DNA of 64,000 nucleotides from Lathyrus oleraceus (Eukaryota; Streptophyta; Magnoliopsida; Fabales; Fabaceae), in NCBI RefSeq assembly GCF_024323335.1, contig NC_066581.1, positions 465,248,027 through 465,312,026 of the forward strand. Direction: 5' to 3'. Position 1 is the first letter of the stretch. Every line of letters starts with the position of its first letter. Below the pieces are notes generated by a model. It was given only the letters and a program-made list of their open reading frames with translations, was not told the origin of the DNA and searched no databases. A program made the position numbers and the translations under genes. Below are positions 33,254-43,986 of this stretch, piece after piece.

Positions 33254-36200
33254 AATTGATCCTACAGACTCCACTATAAACAGTTCTGTTATGGCTCAGT
33301 ATGATTTCAATAATCCCATCTACCAAGCTGAAGAGGAGAGTGAGGAAGATTGTGAACTCCCTAAAGAACTGGTCAGATTATTGAAGCAGGAGGAAAGGGT
33401 CATCCAACCTCATCAGGAGGAGTTGGAGATTATTAATCTTGGTACTGAGGACGCCAGAAGAGAGATCAAGATCGGGGCTGCTTTGAAGGAAGATGTCAAG
33501 AGAAGGCTGATTGAAATGCTGAGAGAATATGTGGAGATATTCGTCTGGTCGTATCAGGATATGCTGGGGTTGGATACAAATATTGTGGTGCATAGACTAC
33601 CTCTCAGAGAAGATTGTCCTTCAGTCAAGCAGAAGCTGCGCAGAACTAGTCCCGATATGGCGGTCAAGATCAAGGAAGAGGTTCAGAAGCAGTTGGATGC
33701 GGATTTTCTGTCAGTGACCAATTATCCCCTGTGGGTGGCCAACATCGTTCCCGTGCCGAAGAAGGACGGTAAAGTCAGGATGTGTGTCGATTACCGGGAT
33801 TTAAACAGAGCCAGTCCGAAAGATGACTTCCCATTACCTCACATTGATGTATTGGTTGATAATACTGCTCAATCCTCAGTTTTCTCTTTCATGGATGGTT
33901 TCTCTGGCTATAATCAGATCAAGATGGCGCCAGAGGACATGGAAAAGACGAAATTCATTACACCTTGGGGCACGTTCTGCTATAAGGTGATGCCATTTGG
34001 GCTGAAGAATGTCGGTGCTACCTATCAGAGGGCTATGACGACTCTCTTTCATGACATGATGCACAAAGAGATTGAAGTGTACGTGGATGATATGATTGCG
34101 AAGTCGCAGACAGAAGAGGAGCACCTGGTAAACTTGCAGAAGTTGTTTGAAAGGTTGAGAAAGTTCAAACTGAGGCTGAATCCGAACAAGTGTACGTTTG
34201 GGGTGAGATCCGGGAAGCTGTTGGGTTTCATTGTCAGTGAGAAAGGGATTGAGGTTGATCCAGCAAAAGTAAAAGCTATTCAAGAGATGCCTGAACCGAA
34301 AACTGAAAAGCAGGTTCGTGGGTTTTTAGGGAGATTGAACTACATTGCACGGTTTGTATCTCACCTAACTGCCACGTGTGAATCGATATTCAAATTGTTA
34401 AGGAAGAATCAAGCAGTCAGGTGGAATGATGACTGTCAGAAAGCTTTTGACAAGATAAAATAATATTTGCAGAAACCTCCAATCCTTATCCCTCCAGTTC
34501 CTAGGAAGCCTCTGATAATGTACCTGTCAGTGACTGAGAACTCGATGGGGTGTGTATTGGGACAGCATGACGAGTCTGGTCGAAAAGAGCATGCCATATA
34601 CTACCTTAGCAAAAAGTTTACCGACTGTGAAATAAAATATTCGCAGCTCGAGAAAACTTGCTATGCTTTGGCCTGGGCTGCTCGCCGACTGAGGCAGTAT
34701 ATGTTGAACCATACTACCTTATTGATTTCTAAGATGGATCCAGTGAAGTACATCTTTGAGAAACCGACTCTTACCGGGCGTGTTGCTCGTTGGCAGATGA
34801 TTTTAACTGAATATGATATCCAGTACACGTCGCAGAAGGCCATCAAAGGTAGTATTCTGTCAGACTACCTTGCCGAGCAACCGATCGAGGATTATCAGCC
34901 GATGATGTTTGAATTCCCTGATGAAGACATCATGTATCTGAAGATGAAAGATTGTGAAGAGCCTCTTGTCGAGGAAGGACCGGATCCGGATGACAAGTGG
35001 ACATTGATGTTTGATGGGGCTGTTAATGTGAATGGCAACGGTGTTGGGGCAGTACTGATTAATCCTAAAGGTGCTCATATACCTTTTTCTGCCATACTGA
35101 CTTTTGATGTGACCAACAACGAGGCTGAGTATGAGGCTTGTATCATGGGGATAGAAGAAGCCATTGATCTAAGGATCAAAACTCTGGATATTTATGGAGA
35201 TTCCGCTCTAGTGATTAACCAGGTCAATGGAGATTGGAATACTCATCAGCCGCATTTGATTCCGTATCGAGATTACACTAGAAGAATCCTGACTTTCTTC
35301 AAGAAGGTGAAGCTGTATCACATCCCCCGAGATGAAAATCAGATGGCTGATGCCTTGGCTACTTTGTCTTCTATGATCAAAGTTCATTGGTGGAATCATG
35401 TGCCACATGTTGCGGTGAATCGACTCGAGAGGCCTGCGTATGTGTTTGCATCCGAGTCTGTTGTTGATGAGAAGCTGTGGTACTATGATATCAAGAATTT
35501 CCTCAAGAGCCAGGAGTATCCTGAAGGTGCGTCAAAGAATGACAAGAAAACCCTGAGAAGGCTAGCTGGAAGCTTTTATTTGAATCAGGATGATGTGTTG
35601 TACAAGAGGAACTTTGACATGGTTCTGCTCAGATGCGTGGATAGACACGAAGCAGACATGTTGGTGCAGGAAGTGCATGAAGGATCTTTTGGTACCCATG
35701 CTGGTGGTCATGCAATGTCCAAGAAATTGTTGAGAGCCGGTTATTATTGGATGACTATGGAATCCGATTGTTTCAAGTACGCTCGGAAGTGCCATAAATG
35801 TCAGATCTATGCTGATAAGGTGCATGTGCCACCAAGCCCTCTGAATGTTATGAATTCGCCTTGGCCATTCGCGATGTGGGGCATTGATATGATTGGGAAG
35901 ATTGAGCCTACTGCTTCTAATGGACATCGCTTCATCCTGGTTGCGATTGATTACTTCACCAAATGGGTGGAAGCAGCTTCCTATGCTAATGTTACCAAAC
36001 AAGTGGTTGCCCGGTTTATCAAGAAGGAAATCATCTGTCGTTATGGGGTTCCCGAGAGAATCATTACTGATAATGGTTCGAATCTCAATAATAAGATGAT
36101 GAAAGAGCTTTGCAAAGATTTCAAGATTGAACATCACAATTCATCTCCTTACAGACCGAAGATGAATGGTGTTGTAGAGGCAGCAAACAAGAATATTAAG

Positions 36201-36728
36201 AAGATTGTGCAGAAGATGGTCGTAACGTACAAGGATTGGCATGATATGTTGCCTTTCTCTTTGCATGGGTACCGTACCTCAGTACGTACGTCGACCGGGG
36301 CAACCCCTTACTCCCTTGTGTATGGTATGGAGGCAGTCCTACCTATTGAAGTGGAGATTCCTTCTCTGAGGGTCCTGTTGGATGTCAAGCTTGAGGAAGC
36401 TGAATGGATTCGAACAAGGTTTAACGAGTTGAGCCTTATCGAAGAGAGGCGGTTAGCAGCTGTGTGCCACGGACAGTTGTATCAGAGAAGGATGAAGAGA
36501 GCCTTTGATCAGAAAGTGCGTCCTCGAAGCTATCAGACTGGTGATTTAGTTTTGAAGAGGATCCTTCCTCCCGGAACAGATAACAGGGGCAAGTGGACTC
36601 CTAATTACGAAGGTCCATATGTTGTTAAGAAGGTTTTCTCCGGTGGAGCCTTAATGCTTGCAACTATGGATGGTGAAGATTTTCCGTCCCCTGTTAACTC
36701 AGATGTAGTCAAAAAATACTTCGCATAA
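33254..36728 (+). pseudogene. pol: Ogre pol: RT, RNase H, second RNase H, integrase (one in-frame stop)
   Basis: One frame runs from the splice acceptor to TAA 36726-36728, broken once by TAA at 34461-34463 (KIK-stop-YLQ, where the minus-strand copy has Glu). RT has VPKKDG, the fingers/palm motifs and YVDDMIAKS (about 34079-34105). RNase H follows the stop. The second, archaeal-type RNase H has DGAVNVNG (35013), NNEAEYEA, GDSALV and ADALATL (about 35013-35370). Integrase has an HHCC zinc finger (about 35670-35810) and a DDE core with GIDMIG (35881), TDNGSN (36067) and the NGVVEA Glu (36163-36180). Alternative initiation at ATG 33291 is possible on unspliced RNA. Confidence 0.92.
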
Positions 36729-36749
36729 ATTAACCCGCTGGACAAAAAG

Positions 36750-36955
36750 AATAAAAGAGTCCAGGCAAAAAAGGGCATCCCGGCGAACCAAAAAAAAAAA
36801 AGAAAAAAGGTTCGGGCAAAAGTTAGGGATAAAAAATGAAAAATATGTACACCCGGTAAGTCGAAAACCCGCAAGGGCGGCTTAGGCAAAAATGGGTATC
36901 CCGGTGGATTGAAAACCCGAAAGGGCGATCCAGGCAAAAGAGGGATTAAAGCAAA
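36750..36955 (+). repeat. Short degenerate tandem repeats after integrase
   Basis: About three or four units share GGCAAAAA(A)GGG...TCCCGG and AAAACCCG(C/A)AAGGGCG. Two units form CCC-GCAA-GGG (36868-36877) and CCC-GAAA-GGG (36916-36925), each with a GNRA-type tetraloop. An A-rich stretch at about 36788-36808 is flanked by CGAACC and GGTTCG. Confidence 0.7.
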
Positions 36956-37499
36956 GACTACAGTTTGAGTTATCTGTACTTCATCGCGCTTCAGTGTCTA
37001 CCATCTCGAAGGATATGATCGGTCCAGTCATTCTTCTCAGAAAGCAAGGAATTTAAGGAGAAATTGATGATCTGTGAGTCATAACAGAATTGGGAAATAG
37101 TGGATGCCGTATTCACATTGCCATTAGGATAGTTTATTTTCCTTTTGTGCGCAATTACCTCTTTCTAGGAATTGCTTCCTGATGTATTTGCCTTTTCAGG
37201 CCCATTTTCAATCAATAAAAGTCGTTATTCAGATAAATTGCTCTTTTGTTTTATTTTACTGTTTTGTTTGCAAAAATGTCCGAATTTTTGATAAACATTG
37301 CATATAAAAACATGAAGGCTAAGCAATAACGTGCAGAAAGATAAAACATTTGAAAATCATTTTGAATGTTGAGTACAGTTGAGTGTATCTTGTCCATGCA
37401 ATCCCCTGGGGCATGTGTGTCTTGCTGTTTTGCAGGTCATTACCTTTGATTCCTGGCTGAAGCAGATAAGCCACGGTTTGTTTAGGGATGTTGTCAGCA

Positions 37500-38610
37500 C
37501 TGTCCAGTAGTGTGAAAGGATGTTGTATCCCCAGCAGATGAAGCAAGTTCAGGACTTGTCTCTCCAGCATAGTCAAGATCAGGGATTCTACAGCAGGATC
37601 GAGGATGTTTCCCTAGCAGGCTTGGAAGTGGCTGTTTCCCCAAGCAAGTCTGAAAGCTATTATAACTATTCTTCCCCAGCAGTTGGGTAGCAAGCTGAAG
37701 GCTATTCTGTCCCCAGCTAGTCTGAAGATTAATCCCCACCGAGTCGGAAGGTTGTTGTATCCCCAACGGAGGTGTCAGTGAGTAGTTTATTCCTCAGCAG
37801 TCGGGTATGAAGTACTGTAATCCTCAGCAGAGTTGTGAATGCCTTTCCCCATCAGGGTTGTGAATGTTTCCCCTAGCAGATCTCCCCAGTAGAGGTTTGT
37901 GTTGATGGTTTTCCCCAGCGAGTTCCCCAAGTGGATCAGGTTCGGTGAGAGTTATCCCTAGTAGAGTTTATCCTACCTATGGATTGGCTGCTATCCTCAA
38001 CAGAGGTGAGTATTGGTTGTTTCCCTAGCGGAATCCCCAAGTGGATTGGATTTGGTGAAGGTTGTCCCTGGTGGGATTTATTCTTTCTCCAGCAGCAGTG
38101 CTAGTCCTCAGCATGAGTGAGAGGTTAGTGTGTTCCCCAGCCAGAGATTCCCCAATTGAGTTGGTTTCTCTGCCGTCCCCAGAGTATCAAATCAGCAAGG
38201 CACCCCCGGCAGGGCATCTCCCCACAGAGTTGGAAAATCTATTCAGATTTGTGTGCTCAGCAGAATTGCTCCCCAGCAGGAGTTTTTCATCATTTTTACA
38301 TCTTGCATGTAGTAATCATTGCATCCTCAAATTGCGTAGCATTTCCATTCGACATGGAGCATTACGCCATAGAAAAATTCAAACATATGCATTCATGTGT
38401 TAAACCTAATCAGACCATATCCCCGGCAGAGGCGGATCATTATTCAACATTTGTACGGCACATTTGCTACAGTTGCTCCTGACAGCATTCAGGATTGATA
38501 ATTCCCCAGAGAGGTTTATTTCCTCACCCGCAGTGAAAGGAAAGGTTGATTCTCCCCAATGAGATCCCCAGCAAGTGTTTAGCCTTGCCTTGACATATGC
38601 AGATGTCATC
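37500..38610 (+). repeat. Degenerate TCCCCAGCAG repeats, complementary to the PBS
   Basis: At least 18 irregularly spaced copies occur, for example at 37528, 37673, 37733, 37821, 38270 and 38565, plus 39000 just inside the next zone. The best copy (39000-39016) matches 15 of 17 bases of the reverse complement of the element's PBS. No coding frame is supported. Confidence 0.75.
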
Positions 38611-38659
38611 CCTGTGATACCGGTAAGTGTCATGTCAGCACCCGTGTGTGTTCTTTCTT

Positions 38660-39466
38660 TGGTGTCGGTAAACACCATTGTTTCGGTGTCGATAAACATC
38701 GAGTCTCACTCCAGTCATCGGTAAATGTCTGGTCATCCCTCTTTGATGTCGGTAAGCATCATTGTTTCAGTGTCGGTAAACATCGAGTCTCACTCCAGTC
38801 ATCGGTAAATGTCTGGTCTTATTTCATTTCTGAACATCATCTTTCGATGTCGGTAAACATCGAGTCTCTTCCCAGTCATCGGTAAATGTCTGGTTGTCCC
38901 TTTTTTGGTGTCGGTAAACATCATCTTTCGATGTCGGTAAACATCGAGTTTTTCCCAGTCATCGGTAAATGCTTGGTTGTGAAGTATTTCTCTATCAAAT
39001 CCCCAGTAGAGTCGTCGGTAAACGTCTTGTCTGGTTCCGTTTGTAAATATCTTTTTCCTCCCCAGTTGGAGATGCCATCGGTAAATGGCCTCGTCTTGCT
39101 TCGATATCGGTAAATATCGAATGCCCAGTTTAGCCGCCATCGGTAAATGGCCTCGCTTTCTGTGACATCTGTTTCCCAGCGGCCATCGGTAAATGGTCTT
39201 GCTGACGTTGATATCGGTAAATATCAAGTTGCTTCGAAGCCACCATATCGGTAAATGGTCTTGCTTCCTTTTAATATCAAATTCCCGGTTGAAGCCACCA
39301 TCGGTAAATGGTCCTGCTTCTTTTGGATGATTGTTTCCCAGCCGCCATCGGTAAATGGCCTCGCTTTCTTCGATATCGGTAAATATAGAATCCCTAGCTT
39401 GTCCGCCATCGGTAAATGGCCTCGCTTTCCTAAAGTAGTATTGTGCAGCCGCCATCGGTAAATGGC
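38660..39466 (+). repeat. Array of about 23 short hairpins with invariant CGGTAA loop
   Basis: Each unit is a CGGTAA core (one is CGATAA) flanked by inverted arms. Arms include TGGTGT/ACACCA (38660), TCGATGT/ACATCGA (38844, 38928), GCCAT/ATGGC (39074, 39136, 39344, 39405, 39451), TTCGATAT/ATATCGAA (39100), TTGATAT/ATATCAA (39208), ACCAT/ATGGT (39297) and CCAG-T-CAT/ATG-T-CTGG (38711, 38795, 38872). Spacing is roughly 25-60 bases. The arms change together, which preserves pairing. Confidence 0.88.
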
Positions 39467-39590
39467 CCCGCTTTTCTTTGAATCATCTCCCGCAGAGTGC
39501 AAATTTCTACGGTTCTTTGGTATTCAATCCCTGTTTACCTTGAAGGTCTGACAATCGTTGCTCTCATCCGTTCAGGTTCCCATTTGATTG

Positions 39591-39602
39591 AATAGGGGCA
39601 GT
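39591..39602 (+). other. Polypurine tract (PPT) of Ogre
   Basis: AATAGGGGCAGT lies directly before the 3' LTR start TGTAGCACC, as expected for the plus-strand primer. Confidence 0.75.
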
Positions 39603-42600
39603 TGTAGCACCTCAAATTTGCACCTCCCTTTTGTACATTCATTTCATTGGTAGGTCATAAGCATTGCATATCATGTTGCATCTCATCAGTCAAGACTGGT
39701 CAGGAGATTCAACTGTGCAAGGCAACAAGAGCATTTTCCATGAGATGAAAGCCCTATGGTTGTTATAATGAGCTTACATGACCCAAGGATCACTTTGAAG
39801 CAATTTGGCCAAGTGTTGAAGGCTCAGAACTCATCAGTGCATGTGCAAGTCATCTGAGGCCCATAAAAGTCAACTGCAAAGTCAACTGTGGATTTGGAGG
39901 TGGGAAGTGGTTAGAGATGCTTCATTCATGTTCAAACAAGTCTCATTTGACATTTCAAACACTCACATTGAAGAATTTGAAGTCAAGTCAAGAATTTCCC
40001 AAAATAGAAAGTGACCCATAATTTGGAATTTCTAAAAATGGCAAGGTTTTCGACCAACTTCAACTCAATTTTACATCATCAAGAAAGCTTCAAATGAAAT
40101 TTTGTCCAACATGAAAGTTGAAGATATTTCTCTACCATTTCCAAAAAGTCCAAGATCATGGATTTATGATGTGTGGTTGAGGAGATATGATCCGATCATG
40201 GCAAAGTGTGCTTAAAATTTCAAATGGGCATAACTTTTGAACCAAGGCTCCAATTTGGGTGGTTCTTTTTGCATTTTGTTCATCATGACATGCACTTTCC
40301 AAACATATCATTACATAGCATGAATTTCACTTGCATGATCATGTGCTCACTCATGAAGTTTTTGGAAGAAAAATTTCTAAAATCAATTTGGTTGATCATA
40401 TGCTTAAAAAACCATTTCCAAAGTGTGCATGGGTTATTTTTAAGTGGTTTTGGGCCTTATGTTGGTACTGTTCACGCATGCATGAAGGGCATAAGGTGAA
40501 AATCCAATTTTGTGCACACACCTCATAACTTGCTAATCTCAATTGGTTTTGGCTTAAACATGTTTTCAGTATCATTAGCAAGACATATATATTGTTAATC
40601 ACAACTGCATTTGGCATTAACCACAGTTTTCAGATCTAGATCTCAAAATCAACAAAATTTTTCTCTCAAAAATATTTCCAAATTCTTCACACAAAAGCCA
40701 TTTCTATTGATGGATTCATGATCAGGAAGTATTTTTGAGGCAAATTGAACGTGGACTTGGATCAAATCGTGCTAGTTTGAACCATACTCGAAGCTTGAAG
40801 GTTCAATGGAGTTTGCAAAGTCTACTGGATTCACGTGCGTTTGAGCTTCATTTTTTCCATCAATCATCTCCACAAGCATCATAGAGGAGCTTTGGACCAT
40901 TACAAGCCTTGGATAGCGTGATTCAAAGGTGCTGCTCTTCAAGAGGTTGATTTTCGATCTCATCTATTCTCCAATTCATTATGATATTTGTATAGATCTT
41001 TGATTGGTGATCATTCTGGTATAAAATTTGAGTGAAATGGCGCATTATTCATGAAGATACATGCATTTGAAGTTTTGATGTCAATTTTTCTTTTCTTCGA
41101 TTTGAGCGATGCTTGATGTTTTAGTGTGAATTGTGGTTTGATCTTGCATGTACATGAGCCAAGGATTCGATTGATGTAATTATTTTTGATTTCTGGAATG
41201 GTTTTGAAAAATCTGGAAATTTGCATTTGAAGTTCATCTTCATCTTCATGAGGAAGATGAAGATCATCACGTTTTCCAGAATTTGCTATGAGTCTGCTAG
41301 GATTTAGCTACGAAATGTTCATGAGTTAGCTACGATTTCTGGAGATTTTCCAAGCTTAGGGTTTTGCACCAAAACGCGGTCGTTTTGGTGGAGCGCCAAA
41401 TTCAAATCTGGACCAGGTTCGATCCTGGCCGAGCGCGTTTTTTCAAATGCTTCATGATTTTCACCTTTTCCCTCCCTTTGACCATGCTTGTTCATGTTTT
41501 GATTTCAATTTTTCCCAAACTTCATAAAATCATAACAAATTGAAAACTCATCCAATTTAATCCCAATTTTTTGCAAAATGCTCCTTATTCTGTCTAGCTT
41601 TTTATGATCATAAATTGGAAAATTGTGCATGGCTGGATTTTATTTGGTGCTAGGTTATGTGAGCATGTATCCATTTTTGACCTTACCTTGTTTATCTTGT
41701 TGTGAAATTCTTGTTTCTTATCCAATGAACCTGAAATTTTGCATGCTAATTCTAGACACATTAATGGACATTTTGGCTTTGGTTTGACATTTTTCCCATG
41801 CTCCATTTCTGTTTTATGCTTGTGTTAACTTGGTGTGACAATTTGTGTCACACATTTGATTGTTTGACTTGTACAATGTGATTTCCATACCAAATGATCT
41901 CCAATGCTTCTGATTTTTTTTGTGATGGATGTTGTGGATGTCTTGATTGCTCATGAATTTTTCCAGAATTATTTGAATCATTTCTGTTTTGATTGAGAAT
42001 TTTCATTCATGTTGATCATTTGGATGCCATGAATTGGTCTTTGATTTATCTTGCACATAAAATGAACTTGCCTAGTGATTTTACTTTGGTTCTTTTTAGG
42101 ATTTACTCTTGATTGATTAAATATGATCCATGTTGAGTTTGAGGTTCTGTTTTGGATTTTTGATCCTCTTTTGACCCTAGGCTTTGACCTAGTGGTTTGG
42201 ACTTACCATTTGGGTTGTGAATTTCAGGTTCAAGTGTACATTTCCATGATTGGAGTGGCTCCTTCATTTAAGCTTGGTCAATTGTTGTCATGTGCTAACC
42301 TTTGTGTGTTTTGTAGGCTTTGAGAACAATTCACTTGTGCTTGTGGCTTGCTCATTGTTGTCTGATGATGCTTTGTCTGTCTGCTTGTTATTAACTGTTG
42401 ATTGTTTGTCTGTACAGTTGAACTGATTGGTTTAGCTATTTCCACAGGTACCTAAGTTGCTTTGAGTTCATTTGAACTTGCTTGGCATTGCTTGTGGTTT
42501 GCATACCACTGAGGTATAATTCCTTGACTTCATGTAGTCTGGAAGACCTACTGTTATTGGTAGGCACCTGTCTGAAGCCCTCCTTAAGAGGCAATGTTTG

Positions 42601-43986
42601 TGAATGTTTAATTTTGTGCCAAGCAGGTAAAGACATCTTAAGAGGCAATTGGCAGATAGAAGGGATGTGCAATCCATCCCCTGCTATTCAGTTGTGCCAC
42701 TCACTTTGCTCACACACCATGTGTGGATGCATTGTGAGTAAGAGCCCAAAATCTAGTCCATAGAGTCAGTCATCTGTGGAGAAGAGTTCCTACATTCTGA
42801 ACTCCCACACTTTCTATTTTGAGTCAAGCTTTCCCAGGCCAGGGATAAGAGCTGTGAGGTCTTATCCTCACTTCCCATTTCATCTGCTTCACCCTAACTC
42901 TCAATGTTAGGGTTAAGAGCTAAAAACAACCCATTCCAGTTGGCTTGTTTCTGCAGCCTAACCTTGTATGAGCCCAATTGTTTGCATATAGTGTGTGTGC
43001 TTGCTTTATTGTACTTGTGTTTGCTTAATTGTGCTGTTTAGGATAGCTTGCTTCCTGTGCAAGTTAGGATAAAAACCTCAACCTAGGACCATTGTGGATT
43101 ACATGATAACTATTAGGCTCGAGTCAGGCTCCCTTCTAGTTTGTCATTTCCCAGTCTCTGGTTAGGTTAGAAGTTCTTTCCCTGTTTAGGGGAACTACGT
43201 CGCCCTGATCCTCATACCAGATGAGGTACGTAGGCAGGAGATGAGTTGATCTCTCCGGGCGCCCTTTTTCTTTTGCAACCCTTTGCGTGTGTTGGAGTCT
43301 GACATAAGTCCAGCGATTGGCAGTTGGTTTCCCGTGTCTTGTTTGCTTGTTGGAGTCTGACATAAGTCCAGCGATTGGCAGTTGGTTTCCTGTGTGTGTG
43401 TTTGTTGGTTCGGAGTCTGATATAAGTCCAGCGATTGGCATTCCGTTTCCATGTTCGCCTGTTTGTGTGGAGTCTGACGTAAGTCCAGCGATTGGCAGTC
43501 GGTTTCCTGTGTGGTCTTGTTTGGCGTGCGTTAGCCGAGCTACGAGTGCTCTGATTCTTCTCTGATTAGAGAAGATACGTATGCATAGCATGCGACATCC
43601 TAGAGAGCACGTTTCCCCTGTTCCCGAACTACGTCGACTCTGATGTTTGTGTTTGACAAACTACGTAGGCCCAGGATGCGATATCCTGTCGAGTCCTGTT
43701 TCTTTTGTCTTTCTGTGTTTCCTTCCAGCCTTGTGCAGTTTGTGAGCAGTTTTAGCAACCTTTCTTCTTCCTTTCGAGCGTGGATCCCGTCGAGTACGAC
43801 GGATGCGTAGGGGTGCTAATACCTTCCCTTCGCATAACCGACTCCCGTACCCATCCATCTCTGGTCGCGAGACCATGTCTTTTCCAGGTTTACTTCGAGC
43901 GTTTCCTTTCCCTCTTTTGGGATAAATAACGCACGGTGGCGGCTTTGTTGTTTTGTTTTCTCGCCGGTTTTTCGCGTAATGCGACA
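39603..43986 (+). repeat. 3' LTR of plus-strand Ogre (4384 bp)
   Basis: Begins TGTAGCACCTC after the polypurine tract and ends ATGCGACA at 43986. It repeats the 5' LTR with scattered substitutions and includes the 58-60 bp tandem repeats (about 43286-43511) and three double-hairpin modules (43195, 43540, 43629). Flanking sequence after it is ATAGGCAC. Confidence 0.93.

Larger units (their letters stand above)
36729..39590 (+). other. Ogre 3' untranslated region, repeat-rich
   Basis: There is no coding signal between integrase and the polypurine tract. Three zones are visible: a roughly 50-bp repeat with CCCGAAAGGG-type hairpins (36750-36955), a zone of degenerate TCCCCAGCAG repeats (about 37500-38610), and the CGGTAA hairpin array (38660-39466). 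Ogre and related Tat elements are known to have hypervariable 3' UTRs that carry tandem repeats and can seed satellites. Confidence 0.85.
17484..43986 (+). mobile_element. Ogre-type Ty3/gypsy retrotransposon, nearly full length, with nested CRM-like insertion
   Basis: Both LTRs are present (17484-21821 and 39603-43986) and look about 98-99% alike by eye over the first 600 bases. Between them are PBS, ORF1, gag-pro, intron, pol, a repeat-rich 3' UTR and a polypurine tract. The first roughly 47 bases of the 5' LTR are missing. Coding regions carry four in-frame stops (22835 TAG, 23564 TAG, 26319 TAG, 34461 TAA) but no frameshift outside the nested insertion, so the copy is fairly young but not autonomous. 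Without the insertion it would be about 21.5 kb, typical of Ogre. Confidence 0.93.

Noticed and set aside
38799..39455. A 218-codon minus-strand frame with recurring FTDGG, IYRW and HLPM stretches
   Set aside because: It lies over the CGGTAA hairpin array, and its peptide periodicity is simply the translated nucleotide repeat. No start context, homology or conserved domain supports it.
38660..39466. CRISPR-like repeat array
   Set aside because: Units are 16-22 bases with irregular spacing, the repeat itself varies, and the setting is the 3' UTR of a plant retrotransposon.
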